A stretch of 64,000 bases of DNA. Source: Melieria omissa (Eukaryota; Arthropoda; Insecta; Diptera; Ulidiidae). Under the pieces are notes generated by a model. That model searched no databases and was not told where the DNA came from. It was given only the letters and a program-made list of their open reading frames with translations. The stretch is from contig OZ020268.1 in assembly GCA_963971225.1 (NCBI GenBank), forward strand, positions 61,317,900 through 61,381,899. Reading direction: 5' to 3'. A program made the position numbers and the translations under genes. Shown one piece after another: positions 9,065 to 19,832 of the stretch. The stretch's first letter is position 1; each line of letters opens with the position of its first letter.

Positions 9065-12000
9065 AGCCGCCACCCACGACCTTATGCAGTTCCTTGAGGA
9101 GACTGGAGTTGACTTGGCTCTAATTCAGGAACCCTGGATCGTAGGAAACAGGGTTTGTGGGTTAGATTCAGGTCAATTTAGATTGCTTCATTCACGCGGT
9201 GAAGGTAAGATACGAGCCTGTATTGTATACAGAAGGTGCATTAATTTGTTTCTTTTGTCCCATTACAGTACTGGTGACCTGTGTGTGGCTGCATGCGAAC
9301 GACGCGATGGGCGAGACCTGATCCTGTCGTCCGCATACATGCCATTCGAAGGGGAGGAACCACCGCCGAAGGAAGTCCGGGACCTTGCTGCGCACGCCCG
9401 ATCACGGAGGCTCGACCTTATCATCGGGTGTGATGCCAATGCACACCACATGCTGTGGGGAAGTTCCGACACCAACAGTAGGGGTGAGTCAATTTTTGAG
9501 TTTCTTCTAGGCTCTAACCTTGTGTTGTGCAATAGAGGCAATACGCCGACTTTCCACAATAGGGTTAGGGAGGAAGTCATAGATATTACCTTAGTTACCG
9601 ACTCCAACACTATCTCCGTGGTCGACTGGAAAGTACTGACGGAATGTTCGTTCTCGGACCACAACCGTATAGTCTTTTCAGTGGCCATAGAGGTTGGATG
9701 TCCACAAACTTATAGGAATCCGAGAAAGACTAACTGGCCTAAATTCAGTGCACTAGTTTCTCAGAAACTGGCATCGCGCAAAGCGATCGCTACATTCGAG
9801 AGAAACAACATTGACAGGTCAGTTGGTCTTCTAACGAAAGTGCTTAACAAGTCTTTTCATGAATCTTGTCCTAAAAGTCGAGCTCCACGGAAAACCAACG
9901 CGGTGTGGTGGACCCCAGAGCTAAGACAACTTAGAACAGATACCAGACGTCTCTTCAATAAGGCTAAACTTAGCCGAACTGAAGAAGACTGGGGAGCCTA
10001 CAAGGCTAGCTTTAATAAGTTTAAGAAGACTATTAGGGCGGCCAAGCGGGATAATTGGAGGAAGTACTGTGAATCCCTCGACAATGTCAACGAGGCCGCC
10101 AGACTTCGCAAGGTGCTAGCCGGGGCATCACATACTCCTAGCAGCATTAGGAAGTCTGACGGCTCGTGGACAGAATCGAGGGAGGAGCTTCTAGAGACCC
10201 TCATGAACACCCACTTTCCCGGTTGCACGAGTGTTGTTGAGACGACCACGCCTCATAGACAGCACTCGTCACGACCGGATGCTTTAGTTCAGGGGATTAT
10301 CGATGAGGTCAAAGTGGCATGGGCGATAGACACCTTCAACCCGTACAAATCTCCGGGTCCCGATGGTGTCATTCCGGCTATGCTGCAATGGTCTAAGGAG
10401 GCAGTGGTCAAAGTCTTGGTGCGAATCTTTCGGGAATCTCTCCAACAGGGCTATGTACCACGCGCCTGGAAAGAGGTTAAGGTGGTGTTCATCCCCAAGG
10501 CGGGGAAGTCAAACCACATCACTGCAAAAGACTACAGACCGATCAGCCTGTCATCGTTCTTTCTTAAGACTTTGGAGAGGTTGGTGGATGTCTATGTCAG
10601 GGGAGTGGCACAGTCCAGGGGACTCTGCAGGACGCAACATGCGTATTGCAGGGGAAAATCTGTAGACAGCGCCTTACATGAGGTCGTTCAGACGATCGAA
10701 AAATCGCTGAGCGTCAAGGAGTATACGTTAGCCGCTTTCCTCGATATTGAGGGGGCCTTTAATAACGTCACTCTAGAGGCAATAACCAGTGCACTTAGAA
10801 AATTCGAAGTGGACGAGAAAGTGGTGGGGTGGACCAGCGATATGCTTAGTAGCAGAAGGGTTCACTCCAGCCTAGGCTCGTGCTCGGTGAGGAGGTTAAC
10901 CACAAGGGGCACACCTCAGGGGGGCGTCCTTTCGCCTCTGCTGTGGCTGCTTGTGATAAACAACATCCTCGAGATCTTCGAATCCAGGCGGCTGCAAGTA
11001 GTAGCATATGCGGACGACGTCACTATCCTGATCCCTGGAAAATTTCTTTCCACCATCAGTGATCTCATGGAGTCTGCTTTAGGAGAACTCTCTAGGTGGG
11101 CAGAGCATAACGGTCTAGGAGTTAACCCCTCAAAGACGGTTATGGTACTGTTCACCCGGAGATACAAAATATCGGAGTTTAGGCTGCCGAAACTCAGCGG
11201 CATCACTATCACCCTCTCACCCGAGGTGAAATACCTTGGCACCACACTCGACTCCAAGCTTTCTTGGAGACGCAACGTGGAAGAGCGGGTGAAGAAGAGC
11301 CTGAATGCCTTCTACGTCTGTCAGAAGGCCTTCGGGAAAAAGTGGGGATTGCGGCCGGGCATTGTCCACTGGATGTATACAGCGATCATTCGGCCGATCT
11401 TATGTTACGGAGCCATTGTCTGGTGGCCGGCCACGGACACCAGGTCCTTGGCGACGCAACTGATGAAGGTGCAGAGACTGGCGGCTATGGGAATAGCAGG
11501 AACCGTCAAAAGCACCCCCAAGGCAGGCCTAGAGATGATTCTACGTCTCCACCCAATAGAGAAGTTCATTAAGTGCTGTGCCGCTAAAGGCGCTCTCAGG
11601 CTGAGAGAGGCCAACTTGTGGAAAGAGCACGCTTATGGACACTCTGGGATCCTAAGGTCATTTACGAGGCCAGGTACGGAACATCAATTAGATTCCTGCA
11701 CGGACTATCTGATTCCATACCTGGATTTTGATTCGCGCGCACTTACCTCCTTTCGCTCAAGGGAAGAAAGGGGACTTATAAGTGTGACAAGAGACGCCTC
11801 CATCACCATCTTCACAGATGGTTCTAAGATGGAGGAAGGTACAGGAGCTGGTCTCCACTCAGATGCACTAGGGGCTCAACGGTCTTTCAGACTCCCGGAC
11901 CTCTGTAGCATCTTTCAGGCGGAGATTTATGCAATCTGGAAAGCTGCTGAATTAATCCGCGACAGCGGATTATCACCCACGGATATCACAATCTGTGTGG

Positions 12001-13238
12001 ATAGTCAGGCAGCCCTTAAAGCGCTGGAATCAGCGACTGCGAAGGTAGTGCAGAGTTGTCGCAGTGCACTTCGCGGCACCGGACATCACCGAGTCACTCT
12101 CTGCTGGGTTCCAAGCCACTCTGGAGTGGCAGGAAACGAGGCAGCGGATGAGATGGCAAGAAAGGGGGTCGCCCTGCCTCTCACCGAAGTGGATAACTCT
12201 GTGCTCCCTCCGATATCTGCCCTGTATTTGCGTATTGACAGGTTGCGCAAAACTTACATCGAGTCCTCATGGCGGAGCAGAACTGATTGCAGTACCTGCC
12301 GGGCAGTGTGCTTACTTCTACCACATATGTGGTAGATCTACCACATTTATTTTTTAAATAAAGTTTCTACCACATCTACCACGGAAGGCTTAAAATCTAC
12401 CACATTTTTATGGAACATAAATTTTTCTATTAACCAACCTATTACTCCAAGTAAATTAGAGTTTTATGTTGTAAAATTTATGTTAGGGCTGCATTGAACA
12501 TTGTAAGTGAAAATGTGCAAAAAAAAACTTATGTGGTAGCACTCTCATCACTTCAAAAGCAGTTCACTGAAAATAATTGACAGTTTGACAATTGTTTTGG
12601 CGGCAGGTGCAATTAAAATGGAAAAATTTCTAAACAAGTTTAATGATTTTTGCCTTTTTTATGGTAACGTTTAGTTTTTTAGAATATACAAAAAACAATG
12701 GGAAGGAACCCGGCACTCGTAGAAGAACGTAAAATACAATTAATGTACAAATACAATGAAATACAATAAATGTACAAATGCAAAAAAATACAATTAATGT
12801 ACAATACAAAAAAATCTACCACATTTCATTCAAATCTACCACTTTTTTTCACTGGGTCTACCACATAAATGAAAAATTAAGTAAGCACACTGCTGCCGGG
12901 CAATATGGCCTTCCCTTTCCGTGAGGAAAACGCGATATGTACTGTCCCTGAGTCGAACCTCTATTAGGCAGCTTGTTGGAGTCATCACTGGACACTGCGC
13001 CATTGGATCTATGCTGGTCAAATGGTGCCTCTCGTCCAGTGATGTCTGCAGAAGCTGTGGAGATGAGGAAGAAGTAAAAACGATCCAACACTACCTGTGC
13101 CAATGCCCGGCTCTGCAGGAACGCCGACTCCGTACCTTGGGGTCAAGGTTCCTGGTAGACTTGGCCTGCGCAGCAGTAGTTGAAATATCGGATCTACTCT
13201 CCTTCATCAAGAGGTCGAACTGGTTTGCCCCGAACTGA
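9030..13238 (+). pseudogene. LOA-like ORF2 polyprotein (endonuclease, RT, RNase H, zinc knuckle), split by a MITE
   Basis: The frame is open from upstream of 8934 to 12303 and again from 12901 to the TGA at 13236-13238. The APE domain begins at KVVQINLHHSK (about 9033), with ALIQEPW next. The RT active site YADD is at 11007-11018. An RNase H domain follows (FTDGSK near 11811, then AEIYAI, VDSQAAL and WVPSHSGVAGNEAAD). The C-terminal zinc knuckle is CRSCGDEEE...HYLCQC (about 13046-13115). The MITE plus its target duplication add 597 bp, a multiple of three, so the frame is the same on both sides. No ATG stands at the start of the APE domain: the homologous position of the second LOA-like element has ATG, while here it is CTG at 9030. 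Initiation could instead depend on ORF1 overlap. Confidence 0.88.
12304..12892. mobile_element. hAT-type MITE inside LOA-like ORF2
   Basis: The element is 589 bp with perfect 14-bp terminal inverted repeats, CAGTGTGCTTACTT. It is flanked by the 8-bp duplication CTGCCGGG at 12296-12303 and 12893-12900. An 8-bp duplication plus CAG termini fits the hAT superfamily. It has no coding capacity. Near both ends are many copies of CTACCACAT or its complement (about 12318-12410, 12531 and 12816-12866), which look like subterminal transposase-binding motifs. The middle is AT-rich with a short repeat based on AATACAATTAATGTAC. Confidence 0.93.
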
Positions 13239-13353
13239 GAGCCACTGGTTAGCTCCGGAATCTTCCATGAAGGGATTCACAATGGGCCATTTTGGCCTCC
13301 GAGTGGAAGTGCTGCCCTTGGGACGCACACACCCTTCCCTACCTAACCTAACC
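13239..13353 (+). other. 3' UTR and terminal repeat of the LOA-like element
   Basis: This 115-bp tail follows the ORF2 stop and ends in CTACCTAACCTAACC, directly before the target duplication. Short terminal repeats of this kind replace poly(A) in several RNase H-bearing non-LTR clades. Confidence 0.7.
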
Positions 13354-15877
13354 TAGTCATAGATTATAGGAAGCTGAACGAGAAGACTGTATCTGATAGA
13401 TATCCAATCCCTAACATCGCGGAAATCCTTGACAAGCTTGGAAGATGCATGTACTTCTCAACATTGGACCTTGCCAGCGGTTTCCATCAGATTGAGATGG
13501 ATCCGAAAGACATACAAAAGACGGCTTTCACGGTCGAAGGAGGACATTATGAGTATTTGAGGATGCCCTTCGGACTGAAGAATGCTCCATCTACGTTTCA
13601 AAGGGTCATGGATAACGTGCTCAAAGATCTGATAGGAAAAACTTGTCTAGTATATCTTGATGACATCATCAGATATTCGACCTCACTGCAACAACACATA
13701 GGAAACCTAAAGGAAATTTTTGAAAGATTGCGCAACGCAAATCTTAAAATACAACTGGACAAATCCGAATTTTTAAAGAAAGAAATTGCTTTTCTCGGCC
13801 ATATAGTCACAACTGAGGGAATAAAGCCAAACCCTGATAAAATCTCAGCCATAAAGGAATTCCCTATTCCCAAAACCCAAAAAGACATTAAAGCATTTCT
13901 AGGTCTCTTAGGATACTATAGGAAATTCATAAAAGACTTCGCTAAGCTGGTCAAACCCCTCACAATATGCCTAAAAAAAGGTAGGTCAGTAGAACATTCT
14001 GAACAATTTATTAAAACATTTGAAACTTGTAAACATATTTTGACAAACGACCCGATCCTCCAATATCCTGATTTTACGAAAACCTTCGTCCTAACAACAG
14101 ATGCCAGTAATGTAGCTCTAGGCGCAGTTCTGTCACAAGGGAACATTGGTAGCGACAAACCAATTTGTTACGCTAGCAGAACTCTATCGGAATCTGAAAT
14201 AAATTATTCAACAATAGAAAAAGAACTCTTGGCCATAGTATGGGCTAGCAGAATGCTAAATATTTCAGGCCATACCTCTTCGGCCGCAAATTCCAGATTA
14301 TAACAGATCATAAACCACTCACTTGGTTAATGTCCCTGAAAGAGCCCAATTCAAAGTTAATGCGCTGGCGCCTCAAATTAGAAGAATTCGACTACGAAAT
14401 CATCTATAAAAAAGGAAAAAGCAACACAAATGCGGACGCCTTAAGCAGAATCAGGATAGAAAACCCCAAGACATGTGAGGATATTAACCTAAACGACACC
14501 CTATCGAATCAAGGCACACAAGGAACAACCATCCATTCAGCAGACGAGAATTTGGACGACGGTATCTTCATCTCAGAAAAACCATTAAACGAATTAAATT
14601 TACAACTAATATTAGAAAAATCAAACAAAGGCTCACCAATGACTCTAGAAACGGTGTTTAGAAACAAACAGAGAAGAATCGTCCGACGACCAACCTTCAA
14701 CGAAGAAAATATGACGGATATCCTAAAAAAATGTATAGCACCCAATAAGGTAAACGCAATATTCGCAGACGACGAAACCTTCCGCATAGTACAACAAATT
14801 TACTCCAAACACTTTTCACACAATAGACTTTTTAAAGTAATACGATGCACAGAAATGTTAATAGATATCAGGAATAACGACGAACAAGAGAAAATAATTA
14901 GAGAGTACCACGAAAAAAATAACCATCGCGGCATAAACGAAACCCTCCTACACCTCAAGAGGAAATACTATTTTCCATTCTTGAGAAACAAAATAACTCA
15001 AACCATTAACAATTGCGACAGATGCCAAACACTAAAGTACGACAGAAATCCACCCAAGCTAAAATACGAGAAACCGGAAACACCCACGAAACCACTAGAA
15101 ATACTTCACATTGACCTTTACTCCATAAACAATAAGCAAATATTAACAATTCTTGACAAATTCTCCAAATTCGCAGCCGCACACACCCTCTCGAACAGAG
15201 TCAGTCTTACCGTTCTAAAATCATTACAAACTTTCATAACCCAATACGGAATCCCAAAAAAATTGATTTGCGATCAAGGTGCAGAATTCACAAGTAACAT
15301 CTTTAAAGATTTCTGCAAACAATATAACATAACATTACACACAACTTCATTCCAACAAACCAGCAGTAATGGGCCAGTAGAACGACTACATTCAACCCTT
15401 ACTGAAATCTATAGGATAATAATAGCAAAACGGAAAGAGCAAAAACTAGATTTGAATCAGGACGAAATCCTTTCCGAGACACTAATTACCTACAATAACG
15501 CAATTCACTCTACAACAAAACTAACTCCTTTTGAACTCTTCCATGGACGAACTTACAAATTCGACAAGGACATAACATTTGACAACGAACACGACTATTT
15601 GAGGAAACTGAACGAATTCCAACAAGTCCTATACCCCTCCATAAAGAAACAGTTAGAAACAGAAGTAAGCAATAGAATCGATAAGTTGAACCAAACTAGG
15701 CAGGAACCAGAGAATTTCGAAGGAAACGACAGTGTCTATAGGAGGGAATGTAGAAGAAATAAAATCACACCCCGTTTCACAAAACATAAAATCAAAGAAA
15801 ACAAAAGAGTAACATTAATCACCACCAACAACCAAAAAATACACAAATCCAGAATAAAAAATAAAAAGAAACTATAA
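13354..15877 (+). pseudogene. pol: Pol, second part (RT, RNase H, integrase), frameshifted
   Basis: The polymerase frame resumes at GTC 13356. The RT active site YLDD is at 13653-13664. RNase H begins near [15 protein letters not shown] (about 14095). A frameshift lies between about 14244 and 14264: the frame changes by -1 before the conserved block that normally continues RNase H. This spot also holds about 8 extra bases resembling GCTAGCAGAA found 70 bp upstream. Integrase follows in the new frame: an HHCC zinc module (about 14910-15030), then catalytic D 15113-15115, D 15272-15274 and E 15380-15382, exactly D-35-E spacing. It ends at TAA 15875-15877. The enzyme set would copy the RNA genome and integrate the DNA, but this copy cannot make a continuous Pol. 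Confidence 0.9.
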
Positions 15878-15922
15878 AATCACCCTCACCCCACCCTCAG
15901 GTTACCACTGGTCGCCACCCAA

Positions 15923-17515
15923 ATGATAGAAATTCAAAACATCAAAAAGGACCAAGGCACAATTCACTTAGAACTCGGACCAGCTCGGATAATTAATCAC
16001 TTCAGCAACCTCATTCACATAGTATACCTGGAGGAATACGACACAAACATCAGGGAAATCACGAACATATTAGTAACTTTCCAAAAACATGGGACGTTAA
16101 CGGACTCCATCAAAATAACATACCTCAAACTTAACGAACTAAAAAGCAAACTAAACTCACTAACCCCTACCAAAAGAACAAAACGAGGACTAATAAACGG
16201 GTTAGGATCAGCCATTAAATTTATAACTGGAAATATGGATGCCAAAGACGCTCAAAATTAAAATAACCAAATAGAAAAACTAAAACATGACAAAACTAAC
16301 ACACAAATAACACTAACAAAACAGCATAACATAAACACACAAATGATTGAAAGATTTAGAAACCTGACGTCTCACATAAACAAAGAACAAAAGAAAATAG
16401 AATTGTTCTTAAACCAATTGTCACAAGAAACATCAAACAGGATCAACAAAGAAGAAAATATACTCGAAGAAATTCAATATTTGAACCAACTTAATTATAA
16501 TATAGATTTATTAACCGACCATCTAACAAACCTAGCTGAAGCAATCGTATTAGCTAAATTAAATATTATATCAAAATTCATATTAAGCCAAACCGAACTG
16601 CAAGTAATTCATGAAGCCATAAAAAACCAATCCATTACACTAATATCTGAAGAACACATATACGAGTTACTCGGGCTACAAGCTTATTATAATAATTCCT
16701 ATATAATATTCAATATAAAAATACCAATATTGGCCCCAGAACAATATAAATTTTACCATATTATACCATTACCGGTAAATGAAACAAAACAAATTGTAAC
16801 AAAGCCATATGTAGGATATAGCGAAAAGAATGTTCACCACTTTGACAAGGCATGCCCAAAAATAGAGCGCATCTACTATTGTCCATCTTCACCACACCAA
16901 GAAGACACACAGGACTCAGCATGCGTTGGAAACCTGTTAAGGAACAAACCTCCCCATTGCGTCTTCAACGATATAGGAAAAACGGAAACAATTCTTCAAC
17001 TTGAAGAGAATCATATCCTATTTGTCAATATACCAGAAACACTAATCAATTCCACTTGCAGTAAAAACGTTCTCGCAGTAGAGGGCACAGCCGTGCTGCA
17101 CTTCAGAAACTGCAGCATCAACATCAATGGTATAACCTACGAAGACAACCCCAGCATATTTTGGGATGAAGTACACATCGCTCCACCAACATACGTACAA
17201 ATCCAGCCAAAAGCAATAATAGAGACGATCAACCTGCAAAAACTGAAGGACTACCACTTCGAACACAAAAAAGCCGCACTAACCATATGGGAAGAAACCA
17301 AGAAGAGCATCTCATATACATATGCAGCAGTGGGAACGCTGGGCGCATTAGCAATAGCAGCAATCCTAATCATCGCCAGAAAAACCAGAATCACCTACGG
17401 AATACCGCCGACACCAGTCATCGCTCCAGCCACTTCACCTTCCTTGTGGCCATCGCTCTACTCCAAGGGGGGAGGAGTTACGTTGGCACCCAACGCCACC
17501 ACCGATAACCACTGA
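15923..17515 (+). pseudogene. env: Errantivirus-like Env with one in-frame stop
   Basis: The frame starts at ATG 15923. A possible splice acceptor (CCCTCAG near 15893-15900) precedes it, as expected for an env made from a spliced RNA. A furin-type cleavage site RTKR is at 16175-16186, directly followed by the glycine-rich GLINGLGSAIK segment typical of insect errantivirus/baculovirus F-like proteins. TAA at 16259-16261 interrupts the frame shortly after. The same frame then continues without breaks to TGA 17513-17515. A transmembrane segment is encoded at about 17321-17377, with a short cytoplasmic tail. The last 40 bases overlap the 3' LTR. No clear signal peptide is seen at the ATG, so a spliced upstream exon may supply the N-terminus. 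This env is disabled as it stands. Confidence 0.82.
17465..17475 (+). promoter_or_regulatory. Polypurine tract
   Basis: AAGGGGGGAGG lies immediately before the 3' LTR, in the correct place to prime plus-strand synthesis. It also falls inside the env reading frame. Confidence 0.8.
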
Positions 17516-17879
17516 CGCAGCGTTTCCAGCCAACTCCAGAAACCCGAACCCGCTACTTACGCAACTACGGTTCTCACAGAACGTTTTAGTTAGTAAGCAT
17601 TATTGTAAATTAGTACGTAAGCACCTTTGTATTTTCGTTTAAGTAAAAATCCAGCCAACTTCAGAAATCCGAACCCGCTACTTACGCAACTACGGTTCTC
17701 ACGAAACTTTTTAGTTAGTAAGCATTATTGTAAATTAGTACGTAAGCACTTTTGTACTTTCGTTTTAAGTAAAAATCAAATTTAAGAATAGAATACAATT
17801 GTCCACCGAGCTGAGCGGTTAAGCTCAGAGAAAAAATAAATATTTTTTTTGAATCGATTAAGTTCTTCGGAACTTAACT
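17476..17879 (+). repeat. 3' LTR of errantivirus-like element
   Basis: 404 bp, identical to the 5' LTR except for one substitution near its 3' end (GAGAAAA here, GAGTAAA there). It is followed by the target duplication CGCG at 17880-17883. Confidence 0.95.
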
Positions 17880-18037
17880 CGCGCTTTTATTCATTCTGTG
17901 AAGAAGGAACTATGCAAGAAGACGAATTATGGACAGGTAATTTATTTGCAAACGTTTTTTTTAAGAAAATATAAATTTGAAGCTGAAGCACTGCCAAGTG
18001 AAAGCAACAATGGTAATTCTTGCAGGTAAAATTTATA

Positions 18038-18364
18038 TGACAGCCGCCGTGGCTCAGTTGGTTAGTGCGCGGTCCAGCGAGTCGCATGCAGAGCGACGCA
18101 AGATCGAATACTGCATGTAGTAACACCTAAAAAAAATAACGGGAAACTCGTTTTCTCTTTCGGTGGCTGTCCTCTCAGCTGGAAATGGCAAACCTCTGAG
18201 AGTAAAAATTGCCTATGAAAAAGCTCCCAACCTGCCGTTCGGAACCGGCATAAAACTGTAGGTCCCTTCCACCCGCGTACAAAATTCACACGCACAACAC
18301 GGGTGGTTGCGGGAAGCTAGGCCTTAGTCTCGCGTAAGCGGGCTGTCGTGCCAATCAATTATTA
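18038..18364 (+). mobile_element. tRNA-derived SINE, copy 1
   Basis: The element has a tRNA-like head with an A box, TGGCTCAGTTGG (near 18050-18061), and a weaker B box (GATCGAATACT, near 18102). An unrelated body of about 230 bp follows, with an AT-rich tail. It is flanked by the 10-bp duplication AAAATTTATA (18028-18037 and 18365-18374). Two further copies lie on the minus strand at 33186 and 43715. The B box is degenerate, and the sequence after it does not form a tRNA acceptor arm, so it is not a tRNA gene. Confidence 0.88.
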
Positions 18365-18374
18365 AAAATTTATA

Positions 18375-19040
18375 CAATCAATTGCTCTTTTTTTAACCCT
18401 ATAAAATAAATTATATAAATTATTTACACGTTGGCTAAATAAACATAGGTTTTTCTTTTTAACACAGAAAACCACTGAAAAGTGAATTAAATATTAATAA
18501 ACTACTAAATATTAGCAAACAGATTTCGAATGTGGTTGTTAAAAATACGAAATATAAATATTTCAAATATGTTGGTGTGCCTAAAGGCATCAATATGCAT
18601 TTGAGGGTTAAGTTGAAAATACATTAGTGATCAAAATGCTTAAGAGCCTTAACAAATTTATTTTGGTAGGCTGAGATTGATTTTGGACCAATTTTGGTAG
18701 GGAAAAAAATTTCTTAGTGCCAACACTGGTCATTGATTCTAATGTGCCGTTACTTTTTGATACTTGCATTCTTTCCAAAAAATTCGCGTGGAATGGAAAT
18801 AATTAATTAAAATATTAGTAAAACGAGTAAATAAAAATGAATGCAGCGTGCTAAGAAATTGCACGCTGCATTCATTGCAAAAAGTAAACCAAAATTTGTT
18901 TAATGAAAAATTAAAAAAAATCTGTTCACTAGTTATTTTATTTGAACTTATAATATGAAAAATTAGAAAAAATCACAATTTCAATTTTTTTAAATTTTGA
19001 CGTTGGAATAATCGAACTTTGTGTTTAATGACCCCCATCA
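18375..19040. other. AT-rich intergenic stretch
   Basis: No reading frame with recognisable content is seen. The stretch is AT-rich with one strong hairpin (18836-18876, listed separately). It lies between the SINE and the fossil mariner upstream of the zinc-finger gene. Confidence 0.6.
18836..18876. other. Perfect 16-bp hairpin
   Basis: The arms AATGAATGCAGCGTGC (18836-18851) and GCACGCTGCATTCATT (18861-18876) are exact complements around a 9-base loop. It stands alone in AT-rich sequence. No U-tract or gene end is beside it, and the stem is shorter than a normal microRNA precursor. Confidence 0.75.
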
Positions 19041-19044
19041 CACT

Positions 19045-19690
19045 TTTGCACAGTTTTGCTAGGTACCATTTTGGTGGCCTGAAGGTAAATTTTTTTAAAA
19101 TCTTTGATTGTTGAAGGTGGTTTACAATAATTTCGCAATTTTGTCTTCAAAATTGGCCAATAGCGCTCAATCGGCCGAAGCTATGGACAATTCGGCGGGT
19201 TGATATCCTTTGCAACAAAATTGATTTTTTTCTTTGATACCACTCAGTGACAGCAGTGGAGTAGTGGCACGTTGCTAAGTCGCTTAATGGCAATTTTTTG
19301 CTGTTTGTATTCTCTCCTTGGCGCCTAATATTTTGCATAAGACTTCACACCGTATCTTTCTTTTATTCTTAAAATGTTTACGCGGTTGGTATTGCATTTT
19401 TTGGCTAAATCTCAGAGCGACATATCTGGCTTGCGTTTAAGCGCATCTACCACCTTCTTTCCCAATGTTTTATTTCTTCTCGAACTATTTTTGGCAGTTC
19501 CTGGTTTCATAGACACATCCACGTTTTCAATAAATCGAAGGATTGTTCTTCGTAGGGTCGCATAGCTTGTATTCGCATTTTTTTGCAATCGTTTTGTATG
19601 TCACGTTTCTATTATTTAAGTAAACGTGCAAAATTCGTTTCCGCCCTTGTTCTTCTTTCGACGGAATACTGAAAACTAATTAAGCTAGAA
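19045..19690 (-). pseudogene. Fossil mariner-type transposase
   Basis: On the minus strand, fragments in several frames resemble Tc1/mariner-superfamily transposases. An N-terminal helix-turn-helix-like part (KPGTAKNSSRRNKTLGKK, about 19440-19520, then DLAKKCNTNRVNILRIKERY, about 19360-19420) is followed by the catalytic-core piece LATCHYSTAVTEWYQ (about 19225-19280), which resembles the DLASCHYS...EWY block of maT/D37E-like mariners. The region between, with the first catalytic Asp, is missing, and several stops are present. It looks old and inactive. Confidence 0.6.
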
Positions 19691-19805
19691 AAGAAATGTT
19701 TTCAAAACACAAAATTGATGAAACAGTGAAGTGGATCCTGTTACAACGGTAACTTTTCAAATTATGTCGCTCGCCCAGTGACGTGGCAAACTTTTGCAAT
19801 TTTTA

Positions 19806-19832
19806 ATGTACCATGTCTTATGTCGAATTTAA
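19806..19832 (+). promoter_or_regulatory. Short upstream ORF overlapping the zinc-finger start
   Basis: An ATG at 19806 opens a frame of 8 codons that ends after the main ATG (19813), in another frame. If the transcript begins upstream, it could lower initiation at 19813. No transcription start was identified. Confidence 0.35.

Larger units (their letters stand above)
7228..13353 (+). mobile_element. LOA-like non-LTR retrotransposon inserted in pol
   Basis: Exact junctions are given by a 13-bp target duplication, TAGTCATAGATTA, at 7215-7227 and 13354-13366. The element ends in short CCTAA repeats (ACCTAACCTAACC) in place of poly(A). Its layout is a 5' UTR of about 250 bp, ORF1, then an ORF2 with APE endonuclease, reverse transcriptase, RNase H and a C-terminal zinc knuckle. 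Presence of RNase H, the ORF1/ORF2 overlap and the ORF1 type fit the LOA/R1 part of the non-LTR tree. Without the MITE and its target duplication it is 5,529 bp and looks full length. Confidence 0.92.
3619..17879 (+). mobile_element. Errantivirus-like Ty3/gypsy LTR retrotransposon, full length, with nested insertions
   Basis: The element has two 404-bp LTRs, a tRNA-Ser-type primer site, gag, pol, env and a polypurine tract, in the order LTR-gag-pol-env-LTR of insect errantiviruses (gypsy, 17.6, 297, ZAM group). It is flanked by CGCG on both sides (3615-3618 and 17880-17883), a 4-bp target duplication in a GC-alternating site like that reported for ZAM. Without the 6,139 bp of the nested non-LTR element plus its target duplication, it would be about 8.1 kb. 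The LTRs differ at one position (a T/A change at the GAGTAAA/GAGAAAA site near the 3' end), so insertion was recent. Pol carries a frameshift and env an in-frame stop, so this copy is not intact. Confidence 0.95.

Noticed and set aside
18038..18110. Possible tRNA gene
   Set aside because: The A box is good, but the B box is degenerate and no acceptor stem closes. The segment is the head of a SINE with target duplications.
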